DNA of 20,554 nt from Cylindrotheca closterium (lineage: Eukaryota > Bacillariophyta > Bacillariophyceae > Bacillariales > Bacillariaceae), in contig CAKOGP040001715.1 in assembly GCA_933822405.4 (NCBI GenBank), positions 1-20,554 of the forward strand. Direction: 5' to 3'. The position numbers and the translations under genes were made by a program. Below the pieces are notes generated by a model, which was not told the origin of the DNA, ran no database searches, and saw only the letters and a list, made by a program, of their open reading frames with translations. Below, one piece after another: positions 9,385 through 17,453 of this stretch (position 1 is its first letter; each line of letters starts with the position of its first letter).

Positions 9385-12141
9385 TCAACATGGCGAGTGA
9401 CCCTTGTACTCTGCGCTGAAACTACCTTCGCCTGCAGTAAGGGCTCGAATCGTGTTTGCATATCCAATTATTCCGGAGAGAGGGACATCACCCAGGACCA
9501 AAGAGTTCTCTTGCTCACTGTCTCCTGCAACAACATCGCTAACTGTGCCTCTTCGAGATGTCAAATCAGAAAGAACGTCACCGACCATGGCATTCGGAAG
9601 CGATATCTCGATTGACATGGTCGGCTCCAAAACAGTACAACTGCCTTGGTTTTGTGCTAGCGTAACTGAAACAGCGTTTGCAGACGCTGCTTGTAGGGCA
9701 CCCGGTAAGCGCTTGAGCGCAGCCAGTCCCCCTTCCGCATCAACATTTTCAATATGACAAATCACATTCATAAGTGGTGACGCTTTCAAAGCTCCCCTTT
9801 TGAGAGCGCCAAGGCAGCCTTGGACTAGAGCTCGAGCTAAATCGCTCTTTTGCAGCAGCAGCAGTTCCGATAGATCAGCGTTCATACCTAAAAACTCTCT
9901 CGCTTTGCTTCCTATTGTCACGGAAGGAGTTGTCAACATCACGCACGAAGAGCTCTTCTCGTGTGACACGGGTTTGAGTAAGAGGTGGACTCTTGCTTGT
10001 AGTCTGGTGCCACCAATTGTGCGGTCATACTCTAACAGGCCTCCACTCGTTTCAATTTCTTCCTTGACACTTTCGTGGTATGCGACCAAGGGGGGTCCAA
10101 CCATCACCCTAAGTTGGTGCTCACGAAACAACCTGTCGAGAGTGACTTCAATATGCAATTCCCCCAATCCAGAAAGCAAAGTCGAAGATTCTGTTTCTTC
10201 AACAACGAGACTTGGATCTTCTATGCAAAACAATTTTAATGTTTCTGAAAGGCGCGATTGGTCTGATGCAGTCTCCGCTTCCAGTCTCACAGTCATCACT
10301 GGTTTAGGGGATGCAACCCCCGCAAGATACATTTCATCAGTGTTCTGACTCTTGCTGTTGTTTGACTTCGATGTTTTGTCAGCGGCGAATCTTATGGTGT
10401 CACCTGTGACGACTGTCTTGAAACCCACAATCGCGCAAACATCCCCGCTCTTGCAGACACCATCCTCAATTTTCTCCAAGCGCCCACCTGCCAGCTCAAG
10501 CATACCACCTATTCGTTCTGAACGGATTATCTTCAGCGTGTCACCTGGTGCTGGGGGTGATATAACCTGTACCGTATCGCGTTCAGACAGCTTCCCCGAA
10601 TAAATGCGAGCAAAAACAACTCTGCCATCACCGCTGCCTCCGCGACCTTTCATGTGCACAACTTTGAAGGCCAGGGCCAGCAAACTTGGGTGTAGCGGAT
10701 GCCCTAGAGTAATTTGTGAAGTATTTGGCTTGATTTCTTTCTTACCATGTCCGTTGTGCACAGGAGTCGTAGATTCTCCATTCAAGGCAGGCGTTTTGCG
10801 TTCAAGCGGGGATGGGAGCAAGTCTGCGACAGCATCAAGTATAGGCTCTATTCCTTTCCCCTTCAGTGCAGCCGCAGCTAATACTGGAAGTACCTTGTGT
10901 GCAAGAGTCGCTCTCCGCAGTGATGCACGGACCTGTGCGTTGCTTGGCGTTTCATCGTTCAGGAATAGTTCTTCCATCTCCACATCCATCTCAGCCAAGG
11001 ATTCAATTAGCTTTGAACGGGATGCAACGGCCATCTCTGTGACTTGGCAGTCTTCAGCATCTCGTCCAATGGATTCTCCCTGGAGTAAATTTATTACCGT
11101 CGGGGCGCTCTTGTCAATACTTCCTTCCTTCCTATCTGGCCAAACCAACGCACGCATATGCACAAGATCAACGATTCCACAAAAGGCACCATTTGTCTCC
11201 CTTTGTTCATCTGGAGAATCGACAGCACATGAAACCAAGTCTGGTGGGCTTTCGTTTTCAGAGCGTTTCGAGAAGAGAGGAAGCTGAATGGGTAGAGGAA
11301 AAGCCCCCGGTAGCTTTTGGCGGATCGTGCTTATCGCGTTTGCAAAGTTTCGTCCATCTTTATCCATTTTGTTGATCACCGCAATGCAAGGTAGTGGATC
11401 GTGTGAAAAACGGCGAAAATCAGGATCTTGCAAACGATCATGATTATTAATAGAAGGGGTCTTTAGAGCTCTCCAAACTGTCTCAGTTTGGGGCTGGACT
11501 CCTTTTACAGCGTCTAGGACTAGCACTGCGCCATCGAGCACAGCCACGGATCGATTCACTTCAACACTGAAATCGACATGGCCTGGAGTGTCAATCAGTT
11601 GTATCCTTACATTATCGTTTTGCTGCAAATCATCGCCTTTTCCATTGTTATGCCAGCCCCAAGAAAACGCAATTGCGGCGCTCTGGATAGTGATGCCTCG
11701 CTCCCTTTCTGCTGGTAGAAAATCTGTGACAGTATCACCGTCGTCAACACTGCCTGCTCGCCTAACTACACCAGCCAAAGCAAGCATTCGCTCGGTCACC
11801 GTCGTTTTTCCGGCATCGACATGGGCAAAGACCCCGACGTTCCGCAGATGCCTTAACCTATGAATTTGTCGAGACTCTTGCGTTTCACCGACCGTATCTG
11901 AAGAGGAAGCATTATACCTTACAAGCAGCGTTGCGACTGGACTGCTTCTACACAAACCATCAGTTCCATTCTTCCAAATTTTTTTCAGAGTATCAACTCT
12001 GACGAGGGCGGTTGGAATCTGAGGAAGGCGATACATTTGAGGGATCACTCGTCTATCAGCTGATTGTCGGTTTGTTTGATATAATTGGCTGACAGCTGTA
12101 CATACGAGTAAATGTTTACAAATTGCAGTCCATTGAATCAC
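9385..12141 (-). CDS. GFM2: mitochondrial elongation factor G2 (ribosome recycling GTPase)
   Basis: One uninterrupted exon encodes 918 residues. The first 80 or so residues are basic and lack a fold pattern, consistent with a mitochondrial presequence; M37 is an alternative start. The translational GTPase domain has G1 AHVDAGKTT (106-114), RGITI (149-153), DTPGH (184-188) and NKMD (257-260), followed by domains II-V ending in the EF-G type IRALTAGEGSFS. The stretch SVDDGDTVTDFLPAERERGI matches the GFM2/MEF2 subgroup, whose members split ribosomes with recycling factor after termination rather than translocate. It exceeds human GFM2 (779 residues), partly through inserts such as 159-178 and 226-250. 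It is divergent from the aureochrome across 528 bp and convergent with the PSMG4-like gene across 136 bp. Targeting is inferred. Confidence 0.9.
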   Translation of the reverse strand: MIQWTAICKHLLVCTAVSQLYQTNRQSADRRVIPQMYRLPQIPTALVRVDTLKKIWKNGTDGLCRSSPVATLLVRYNASSSDTVGETQESRQIHRLRHLRNVGVFAHVDAGKTTVTERMLALAGVVRRAGSVDDGDTVTDFLPAERERGITIQSAAIAFSWGWHNNGKGDDLQQNDNVRIQLIDTPGHVDFSVEVNRSVAVLDGAVLVLDAVKGVQPQTETVWRALKTPSINNHDRLQDPDFRRFSHDPLPCIAVINKMDKDGRNFANAISTIRQKLPGAFPLPIQLPLFSKRSENESPPDLVSCAVDSPDEQRETNGAFCGIVDLVHMRALVWPDRKEGSIDKSAPTVINLLQGESIGRDAEDCQVTEMAVASRSKLIESLAEMDVEMEELFLNDETPSNAQVRASLRRATLAHKVLPVLAAAALKGKGIEPILDAVADLLPSPLERKTPALNGESTTPVHNGHGKKEIKPNTSQITLGHPLHPSLLALAFKVVHMKGRGGSGDGRVVFARIYSGKLSERDTVQVISPPAPGDTLKIIRSERIGGMLELAGGRLEKIEDGVCKSGDVCAIVGFKTVVTGDTIRFAADKTSKSNNSKSQNTDEMYLAGVASPKPVMTVRLEAETASDQSRLSETLKLFCIEDPSLVVEETESSTLLSGLGELHIEVTLDRLFREHQLRVMVGPPLVAYHESVKEEIETSGGLLEYDRTIGGTRLQARVHLLLKPVSHEKSSSCVMLTTPSVTIGSKAREFLGMNADLSELLLLQKSDLARALVQGCLGALKRGALKASPLMNVICHIENVDAEGGLAALKRLPGALQAASANAVSVTLAQNQGSCTVLEPTMSIEISLPNAMVGDVLSDLTSRRGTVSDVVAGDSEQENSLVLGDVPLSGIIGYANTIRALTAGEGSFSAEYKGHSPC

Positions 12142-12669
12142 CTTTAATCTAATCTTTCGAAATCGACGCGACGCGACTACATGGAATGCTATGTCTGTAC
12201 CTCGTCAGTCAGAACAGAAGATATTGCCTTCAAGAACAATGGATCCAAAAAAGTACCAGATTAACGTGATTTCACGTCGTGTGTGCATCCTACGACGAAA
12301 CTGTCTTTTTAAGAGTTGAGCACCCAACTGCCCGTACACCAGCACGGACAGAGAGCACCTTCATGCTTCGTTGAAACATCGACGATACAGGTACACACGT
12401 ACAGTACCTTGTTGGGAAGTTGATATTACGTTGATCAACAACGAGGATATCATATCGCGGCGTTTTCATTAGTGGTCTTGACACCTGACACCCTCGAGAA
12501 AATAGCGATTGATTGGAACCCTTCTGAGACAAATTCGCACAAAATCAACTCCGGTCACTGGCGCAGGAAGATTGAAGTCAGCCCTCTTGCGTTCTCTAGT
12601 GTCGCATTGTCCTGATTCCTTTAATTCATCCAACCCATTCAATCATCCTTGATAGTTGCTCTTATACTT
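12142..12669. promoter_or_regulatory. 528-bp divergent spacer between EF-G2 and aureochrome
   Basis: No gene is supported here; the longest open frame, 80 codons on the minus strand at 12290-12532, has no recognisable features. The region must hold the promoters and leaders of EF-G2 (minus) and the aureochrome (plus). It contains a perfect inverted repeat ACGTGA-TT-TCACGT (12264-12277), whose ACGT cores suit bZIP binding, and a small GTAC cluster (starts 12391, 12399, 12404). A pyrimidine-rich run (about 12600-12669) precedes the aureochrome ATG. Confidence 0.55.
12264..12277. promoter_or_regulatory. ACGT inverted repeat, candidate bZIP site
   Basis: ACGTGA and TCACGT form perfect 6-bp arms around a TT spacer. 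ACGT is the core recognised by many bZIP factors, and aureochromes are reported to bind TGACGT, which this site only partly matches. It lies about 390 bp upstream of the aureochrome ATG and 120 bp upstream of the EF-G2 ATG. Binding is inferred, not shown. Confidence 0.35.
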
Positions 12670-14172
12670 ATGCTCAACATGTCACATGAAGTTCAAAAGC
12701 CTATTTTTGCAGCCGCATCAGCAAACCACCAGGTAACTTGTTGTACCGTTTTGACTTGAAAGGCATTATGATTGCATGGTGTCTCACGTCGCTCCTTCCG
12801 TTATTTCATACAGGGGGATGATATTGATTTCAACGAGATCTTCTCAGAATACTTCACAAATGAATTTGAGAACCCCATCGATGCCTATACTGGCACAATG
12901 GGCAACTCTTCAGGAGGCGTTGTGGCGATGCAACAAGTTGTCGCTGGATCACCGGGTGCCCAACATTCATTGGCTGTGGCCGGGGCAGAATCGCTCCCTA
13001 CAGGTGGGATAAGAACAGCTTTTCATTCCGCAGCTGCGGCAGCTGGTGTTGCTCCTGGAAGCCAAGGAGGCCACTATCAACCGACGAAAAAGGCAAAGGT
13101 TGAGTCTCATGCAGGGATTGCCTTTTCTCAACCGGGTGGATTGACTAGTCGGCTTGGTGTACCAATGCCACTACTACAAGGTCAAAATGGCTTACAAGGT
13201 ATGGCGGCGCAACTAGGTGCGAATCCAACAACTGCCGGCGTAGCACTTCCAGTAGGTGTAGGTATTCGATTGGGGGGGGCAGGAGGGGTTGCTCCCACCA
13301 CCGCACAGCACGCTGCACGGACTGGTGGTCCTGGCTTTCTTTGGGGTGGGCCACAAGCACCCGGGATATCAAATCAAGCAATAGCAGAAAGACGGCAACG
13401 AAATAGGGAGCACGCCAAACGCAGTCGTGTACGGAAGAAATTCATGTTGGAATCGCTCCAAGAACAGGTCTCGTCCCTACAATCCGAAAACCAGCGACTT
13501 CGTACACTGATTCAGGATAATATTCCTGAGCATGCGCAGAAAATAATATCCGAATGCTGTTCAAAGAATACCCTTTTCGGAGACAAAGTTACTGCACAAT
13601 CAGAAGAAAAGAGAGCAACCGCGCTTGTGCGATCCGATTTTCAACTCATGGAAAGTTTGACTTCAGGGCAACAGAATTTTGTACTGTCAGATCCACGTTT
13701 ACCGGATAATCCTATCGTGTTTGCGACACCAGGATTCTACAAGCTAACAGGGTATTCTCAGGAACAGGTTCTTGGACGGAACTGTAGATTCCTACAGGGT
13801 CCAGGTACAAACCCGAAGACTGTTGACATCATCCGCAAGGCTATCGCGACTGGATCGGATTGCACTGTATGTATCCTGAATTACAAGGCTGATGGGACTC
13901 CTTTCTGGAACCAATTCTTTGTTGCTGCGTTGAGAGATTCCGACAATTGTATTGTGAATTATGTAAGTATTCTTCAAAAAGTGAATCGGCATGTGATTTG
14001 TGAAATGGGAAATTCTTAATATTTTTCGATGTTTGGAAAACAGGTTGGCGTGCAAACAGAAATCGAACCGGATGCCGGTGCCAATGCCCTTGAAGATCGG
14101 GTAAATGCTGTCTTACCACTCCAGAATAAGGATGAGGAAGATGGTGACGATTGCGACGGTTCAATGTTGTAG
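12670..14172 (+). CDS. AUREO1: aureochrome, bZIP-LOV blue-light transcription factor, three exons
   Basis: Exons are 12670-12732, 12814-13962 and 14044-14172, separated by two 81-bp introns (GTAACT and GTAAGT donors, CAG acceptors); all joins are phase 0 and the product is 446 residues. Residues 22-210 are Gly/Ala/Gln-rich and probably disordered, with a basic PTKKAKVE patch. A bZIP basic region follows (NREHAKRSR, N218 to R226) with a Leu zipper. A C-terminal LOV domain starts near 303 and carries GRNCRFLQG with the adduct Cys345. The flavin-contact residues Asn (ILNYKADG), Asn (FWNQF) and Gln (YVGVQ) are all present, so it should be photoactive. In the family, blue light promotes dimer changes and DNA binding in the nucleus, controlling cell cycle, branching or light acclimation. 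The last exon supplies the LOV Gln strand and an acidic tail. The AUREO1 type is favoured because the photochemistry is intact; the a/b/c subtype is not decided. Confidence 0.93.
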
Positions 14173-14548
14173 GGTTTTCTTTGTTTCAATTTTCAGGTAG
14201 TCTCCAGCAAGACGTCTCCTGTAGTAGCTTATCGCTTCGTACCAGGATAGGATAGCGATCCACAACGTGTCTGCAAAATGTATCAACAGGCGCCATCCGA
14301 AATGTAGAAAGCGAGTCACTTTTGGTGTTCCGGTGTCAGAAGATGTGCTAATTTATTAGTTATTATGGATTCTTTGTCGCATGACACCACTAACATATCC
14401 TGATGTGTCTGCTATTATTCCACTTCGTAGACATACCGGCACAGCACCCTGCATCCTTTCATAATTATACCGTCCTGAGTTGTGCTTGTAACAATAGAGA
14501 GCGAAAAATTGCCAATCGGTAAATATGTACAATACAGGTATTGGACCG

Positions 14549-14678
14549 GTACGTACCAGGTACAGTACTGTACAGTACAGTGTACAGTACCGTACCGTAC
14601 CGTACCGGGTACAGTACAGTGTACAGTACAGTACCGTACCAGGTACAGTACAGTACAGTACCGTACCAGGTACAGTAC
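14549..14678. repeat. GTAC higher-order tandem repeat, two 61-bp units
   Basis: There are 24 GTAC tetranucleotides in 130 bp. After the first 4-bp step, start-to-start spacings run 7,5,5,5,7,5,5,5,5,7,5 and then the same eleven numbers again, so the array is two 61-bp units (14553-14613 and 14614-14674) that agree at about 50 of 61 positions. GTAC is self-complementary, so the strands are nearly equivalent and long hairpins are possible. The array leaves several frames open on both strands as Tyr/Arg/Thr/Val-rich nonsense frames, which are not genes. Confidence 0.9.
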
Positions 14679-15033
14679 AGCACAGCTCGATCAAGTTTAG
14701 ACTGAATCCCGTAAAAAATTCGTAGCCCTGGACAAAAAGTGACGATCGATCGAGTCGGATAGGGTTTTGACTAAATCGACTACATATCCGACCGAAATTC
14801 TGGAACAAGAGGCAATCAATCTTGTGCGATACGACCTCCTTTGATTACAAATCTTAAAATTTGAATATGTACTATTTGCTTACAGTGTATAGACTAGAGG
14901 TGTATCCATTTTCAATTCCAAATTTCGGTCTAGAATGCATGGAATTTCGAAACATGCAATCAAGTCACCTGAAATGTTACCGTGGGTTTGGTACTTTACG
15001 ATACGTACTATACAAGTTTTTTTGATTTGTGAT

Positions 15034-15085
15034 ATCGGGGGTCCCTGATCCCGGATCAGGTATATATAAGTCCCGATAAGTCCCC
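15034..15085. promoter_or_regulatory. nested inverted repeats with TATA run, candidate promoter element
   Basis: An outer pair ATCGGG (15034-15039) and CCCGAT (15072-15077) encloses an inner pair CCTGATC (15044-15050) and GATCAGG (15054-15060) with a 3-bp loop. Directly after the inner pair comes TATATATA (15061-15068). Overlapping it is a tandem 10-mer, ATAAGTCCCG then ATAAGTCCCC (15066-15085). It lies about 250-300 bp upstream of the KGKWT gene ATG, a plausible promoter distance. The function is inferred. Confidence 0.4.
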
Positions 15086-15097
15086 AAAAGTAGCATG

Positions 15098-15113
15098 ACT
15101 TGTGATGACAAGT
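15098..15113. repeat. ACTTGT inverted repeat
   Basis: ACTTGT and ACAAGT form perfect 6-bp arms around GATG, extendable by G-T and A-T pairs on either side. The site is 13 bp downstream of the ATAAGTCCC 10-mers and upstream of the KGKWT gene; it could be an operator-like site or chance. Confidence 0.4.
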
Positions 15114-15337
15114 TATCATACTATCTGACATGTAGTGACGTACTGTTTTTTCTAAATATTTGAGAACGAGGCAATAAGCTAAGAAACACCTCCTTTTGAA
15201 GTTGAATGATGCACATAAGGATTCTGGAAAAACGTCAATAACACCCATCTGCGTTTGTTCAATGGCTTGCAACCGCAAGCCCAATCCACAGTACAACGCA
15301 AAACACAGCTCAACCTAACCATATGCAACGTTAAAAA

Positions 15338-17404
15338 ATGGACCCTGATAACATTGACCGCAAAATGATGTCCCAATTGGGATCCACTGAACAAAATGGC
15401 TCAATAACACCTGAAGAGAGTTCTCTGGTGGTTCCCAAAAATAGTGATTTATCGAAATCATCGAAATCTGATGAAGGGTGCAAGATGAGCAATCACCAGA
15501 AAACATCTGATGATGGTTTGGAGTCCTCTTCAACCAAAGAGTCCTCTTCTACGCCGAGCCCTCCATCCCAGGAACGGTCTCCCCTTCACAACACAAAACC
15601 AAACGAACAGCCTAGCAAAAGCAATGAGAAAGAAGAAAAAGAGAAAGGAGAAAAAGACTCAAAAGAGGAAAAGAGCAAGCTGCGAAAGGGAAAGTGGACT
15701 GTAAGTTTATGTGGAGGTTGCTATCCAATAGTTTAGCTTCTGTTGTATTGATCTCGCTACTTTTCGTTTAGGTTGAAGAAGAGCAATACACGGCTCATAT
15801 AATCAAGTGTTTCAACGATGGCTTGCTAACGCTACCTGAAGGTTCCACACTTCGTGGATATTTGGCGGATCGTCTGAACTGTAACCCAATGAGAATAACT
15901 AAGAAATTTACTGGTGCTTGTGGTCTCACGAGGCGGGTTTATCATCTTCACGACCGGCGAAATGCTTCGCCCGCGGAAGTTGAAAGGGCTAAAGCCGAAC
16001 TGAACCATTTAGAACAACGCTTCCGTATGCGTGTGGAGCAAGAGCAATCAGGACTACCATTGTCTCATAGAGATGGAATCTTTCACTCCTCACAGGTTCA
16101 AAGCGGAATCAGCCCAAGTATCCCACTTCAGCATCACACGCCAGCTACCTATTTGCACCCGTGGACCCAGTCTCCAGGAGGAGGTAGACAACTGCATACA
16201 CGTCAATCAAGTCAGTTCCCTTTCTCCAGCCAAGTCGGGCATTGGATGCTTCCAAATCCTGTGGACACACTCCCAACAGCTTCAATCGCAAACACTGTAA
16301 TGTATGTCTATTGAACAATAATCTCATTTCTTGATCAGCGTGAACTCACACCAGATTCTCTTTCATTGTTCCAGTCACGGTGACACGTCTGCTCAATTTC
16401 TCACAAATCTGTTGACTTCATACTTGGCCCAAGTAGCTGCTGCTTCTATGGCTGCTCCATCGACGCTACTGCCGCAACAGCAACAGCAACAACCACAAAT
16501 AAGTAAACGACTGGAGACCACGGTGCCACAGAAAGGGTGTGCGCATGAGGAGAAAGTGGGAACTAAATATGAAAATCTTTTGAGTGCTCATGAACAACTT
16601 TCAAGCCAAAATCCCACTGGACGACTCTCCAGTGCAAACCAGCCTCGTAAGGGAAGGAGCCCCGAGAATGACGTGCATTCCCACCTCTCCCCTGTACAGC
16701 AACTTCAACGGGGTTACGAAGCCCACCTCGAATCGCTAAGGAAATCATCTTCGACCGAACCCGTTTTTTATTCGAAGGTCCCAAAGCCTGATACATCCAT
16801 GGTGAAGAAACTAGCGTTGAAAGCAACGAAAGATGACAAGGGGACTACGAAATCCCAAGGAAAGAGAAGCGAAGACGATGAAGGTACAATCCTTCTATTA
16901 GACTTCATGAAGTCGGCTCAACGGGCTTGTGGAGACCCTCCTACGGATACTAAGAGAAGAGGTGACAAGACTGCATTACGCGCTGCAGCTGTTCCAGAAA
17001 AAGGATATTCCGACCTTGATCCTCCCAGCAGCACAAGTGCAAATGAATTACGGATTCAGTCGTCGGAAAATCCCGAGCGGGAGAAAAAGTATCGCTTGCA
17101 GCCTGTAGCCGTGACTGATACATCAACGATGTCGAGATCGGAAACATCATCCAGGACGTCATCCCAGCCAACGGAATCGTCGAGTTCTATTGAAGATTCC
17201 GATTCCAAATCAGACAAGACAGATCCTTCGTCTGGTGAAGAATCGGAAAAAGAGTCTGCGGGTAACATTAGGTATACAGGTCCACCTCGAAAACGATTGA
17301 AAAAGAATTCTTCTGTGAAGGAGTTTACGGCTCAGAACCTCGCAGAACACAGCAGGATGATGGACAAACGAAATACCGTCGAAGACAAGGATATCGATAA
17401 CTAA
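15338..17404 (+). CDS. disordered protein with KGKWT/PMRITKKF domain, probable nuclear regulator
   Basis: Exons are 15338-15700, 15772-16301 and 16375-17404, with introns of 71 bp (GTAAGT donor) and 73 bp (GTATGT donor); joins keep frame and the product is 640 residues. Residues 1-115 are polar and disordered, rich in Ser, Lys and Glu. A compact domain follows (about 117-181): RKGKWTVEEEQYTAHIIKCF, GSTLRGYLADRLNCNPMRIT, KKFTGACGLTRRVYHL. The KGKWT-EEE start recalls a Myb/SANT helix, but the rest does not fit Myb. I know this motif set from many stramenopile proteins of unassigned function. The remainder is low-complexity, with a Gln run (PQQQQQQPQ) and an acidic Ser/Asp-rich tail near GPPRKRLKKN, a likely nuclear localisation signal. 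The second intron is placed with the donor two bases into GTAATGTATGT, because only that choice keeps frame. The role as chromatin or DNA-binding protein is inference. Confidence 0.75.
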
Positions 17405-17453
17405 CTGGCAATAATCTATGACACGAAAATTCATGCTATCATGCAGCATCGCA
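17405..17453. other. 49-bp convergent 3' spacer
   Basis: Only 49 bp separate the stop of the plus-strand KGKWT gene from the stop of the minus-strand cytidylyltransferase. Any normal 3' UTRs must overlap the opposing coding sequence. No AATAAA signal is seen within the spacer. Confidence 0.7.

Larger units (their letters stand above)
14173..15337. other. 1,165-bp gene-free stretch with repeats and inverted repeats
   Basis: No coding region is supported between the aureochrome stop and the KGKWT gene. It holds AT-rich 3' flank (14173-14520), the GTAC tandem array (14549-14678), and an 8-bp inverted repeat GTCGGATA/TATCCGAC (14754-14761 and 14785-14792, 23-bp spacer). Further on are a nested inverted-repeat cluster with a TATATATA run (15034-15085) and another inverted repeat (15098-15113). 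An open frame of 138 codons on the minus strand (15296-14880) has no family features and is not called. No tRNA or other RNA gene was recognised. Confidence 0.7.

Noticed and set aside
10604..11287. 227-codon plus-strand frame inside EF-G2
   Set aside because: It is an antisense shadow of the conserved EF-G2 exon, with Ser/Pro-rich content expected of a reverse frame.
12290..12532. 80-codon minus-strand frame upstream of EF-G2
   Set aside because: No family features were seen; it sits in a divergent promoter region and has no sensible join to EF-G2.
14482..14725. Tyr/Arg/Thr/Val-rich open frames on both strands
   Set aside because: They are translations of the GTAC array; GTAC periodicity avoids stops in several frames, and no family or codon signal supports a protein.
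14880..15296. 138-codon open frame on the minus strand
   Set aside because: It shows no recognisable motif, has an amino-acid mix typical of AT-rich noncoding DNA, and overlaps the inverted-repeat cluster.
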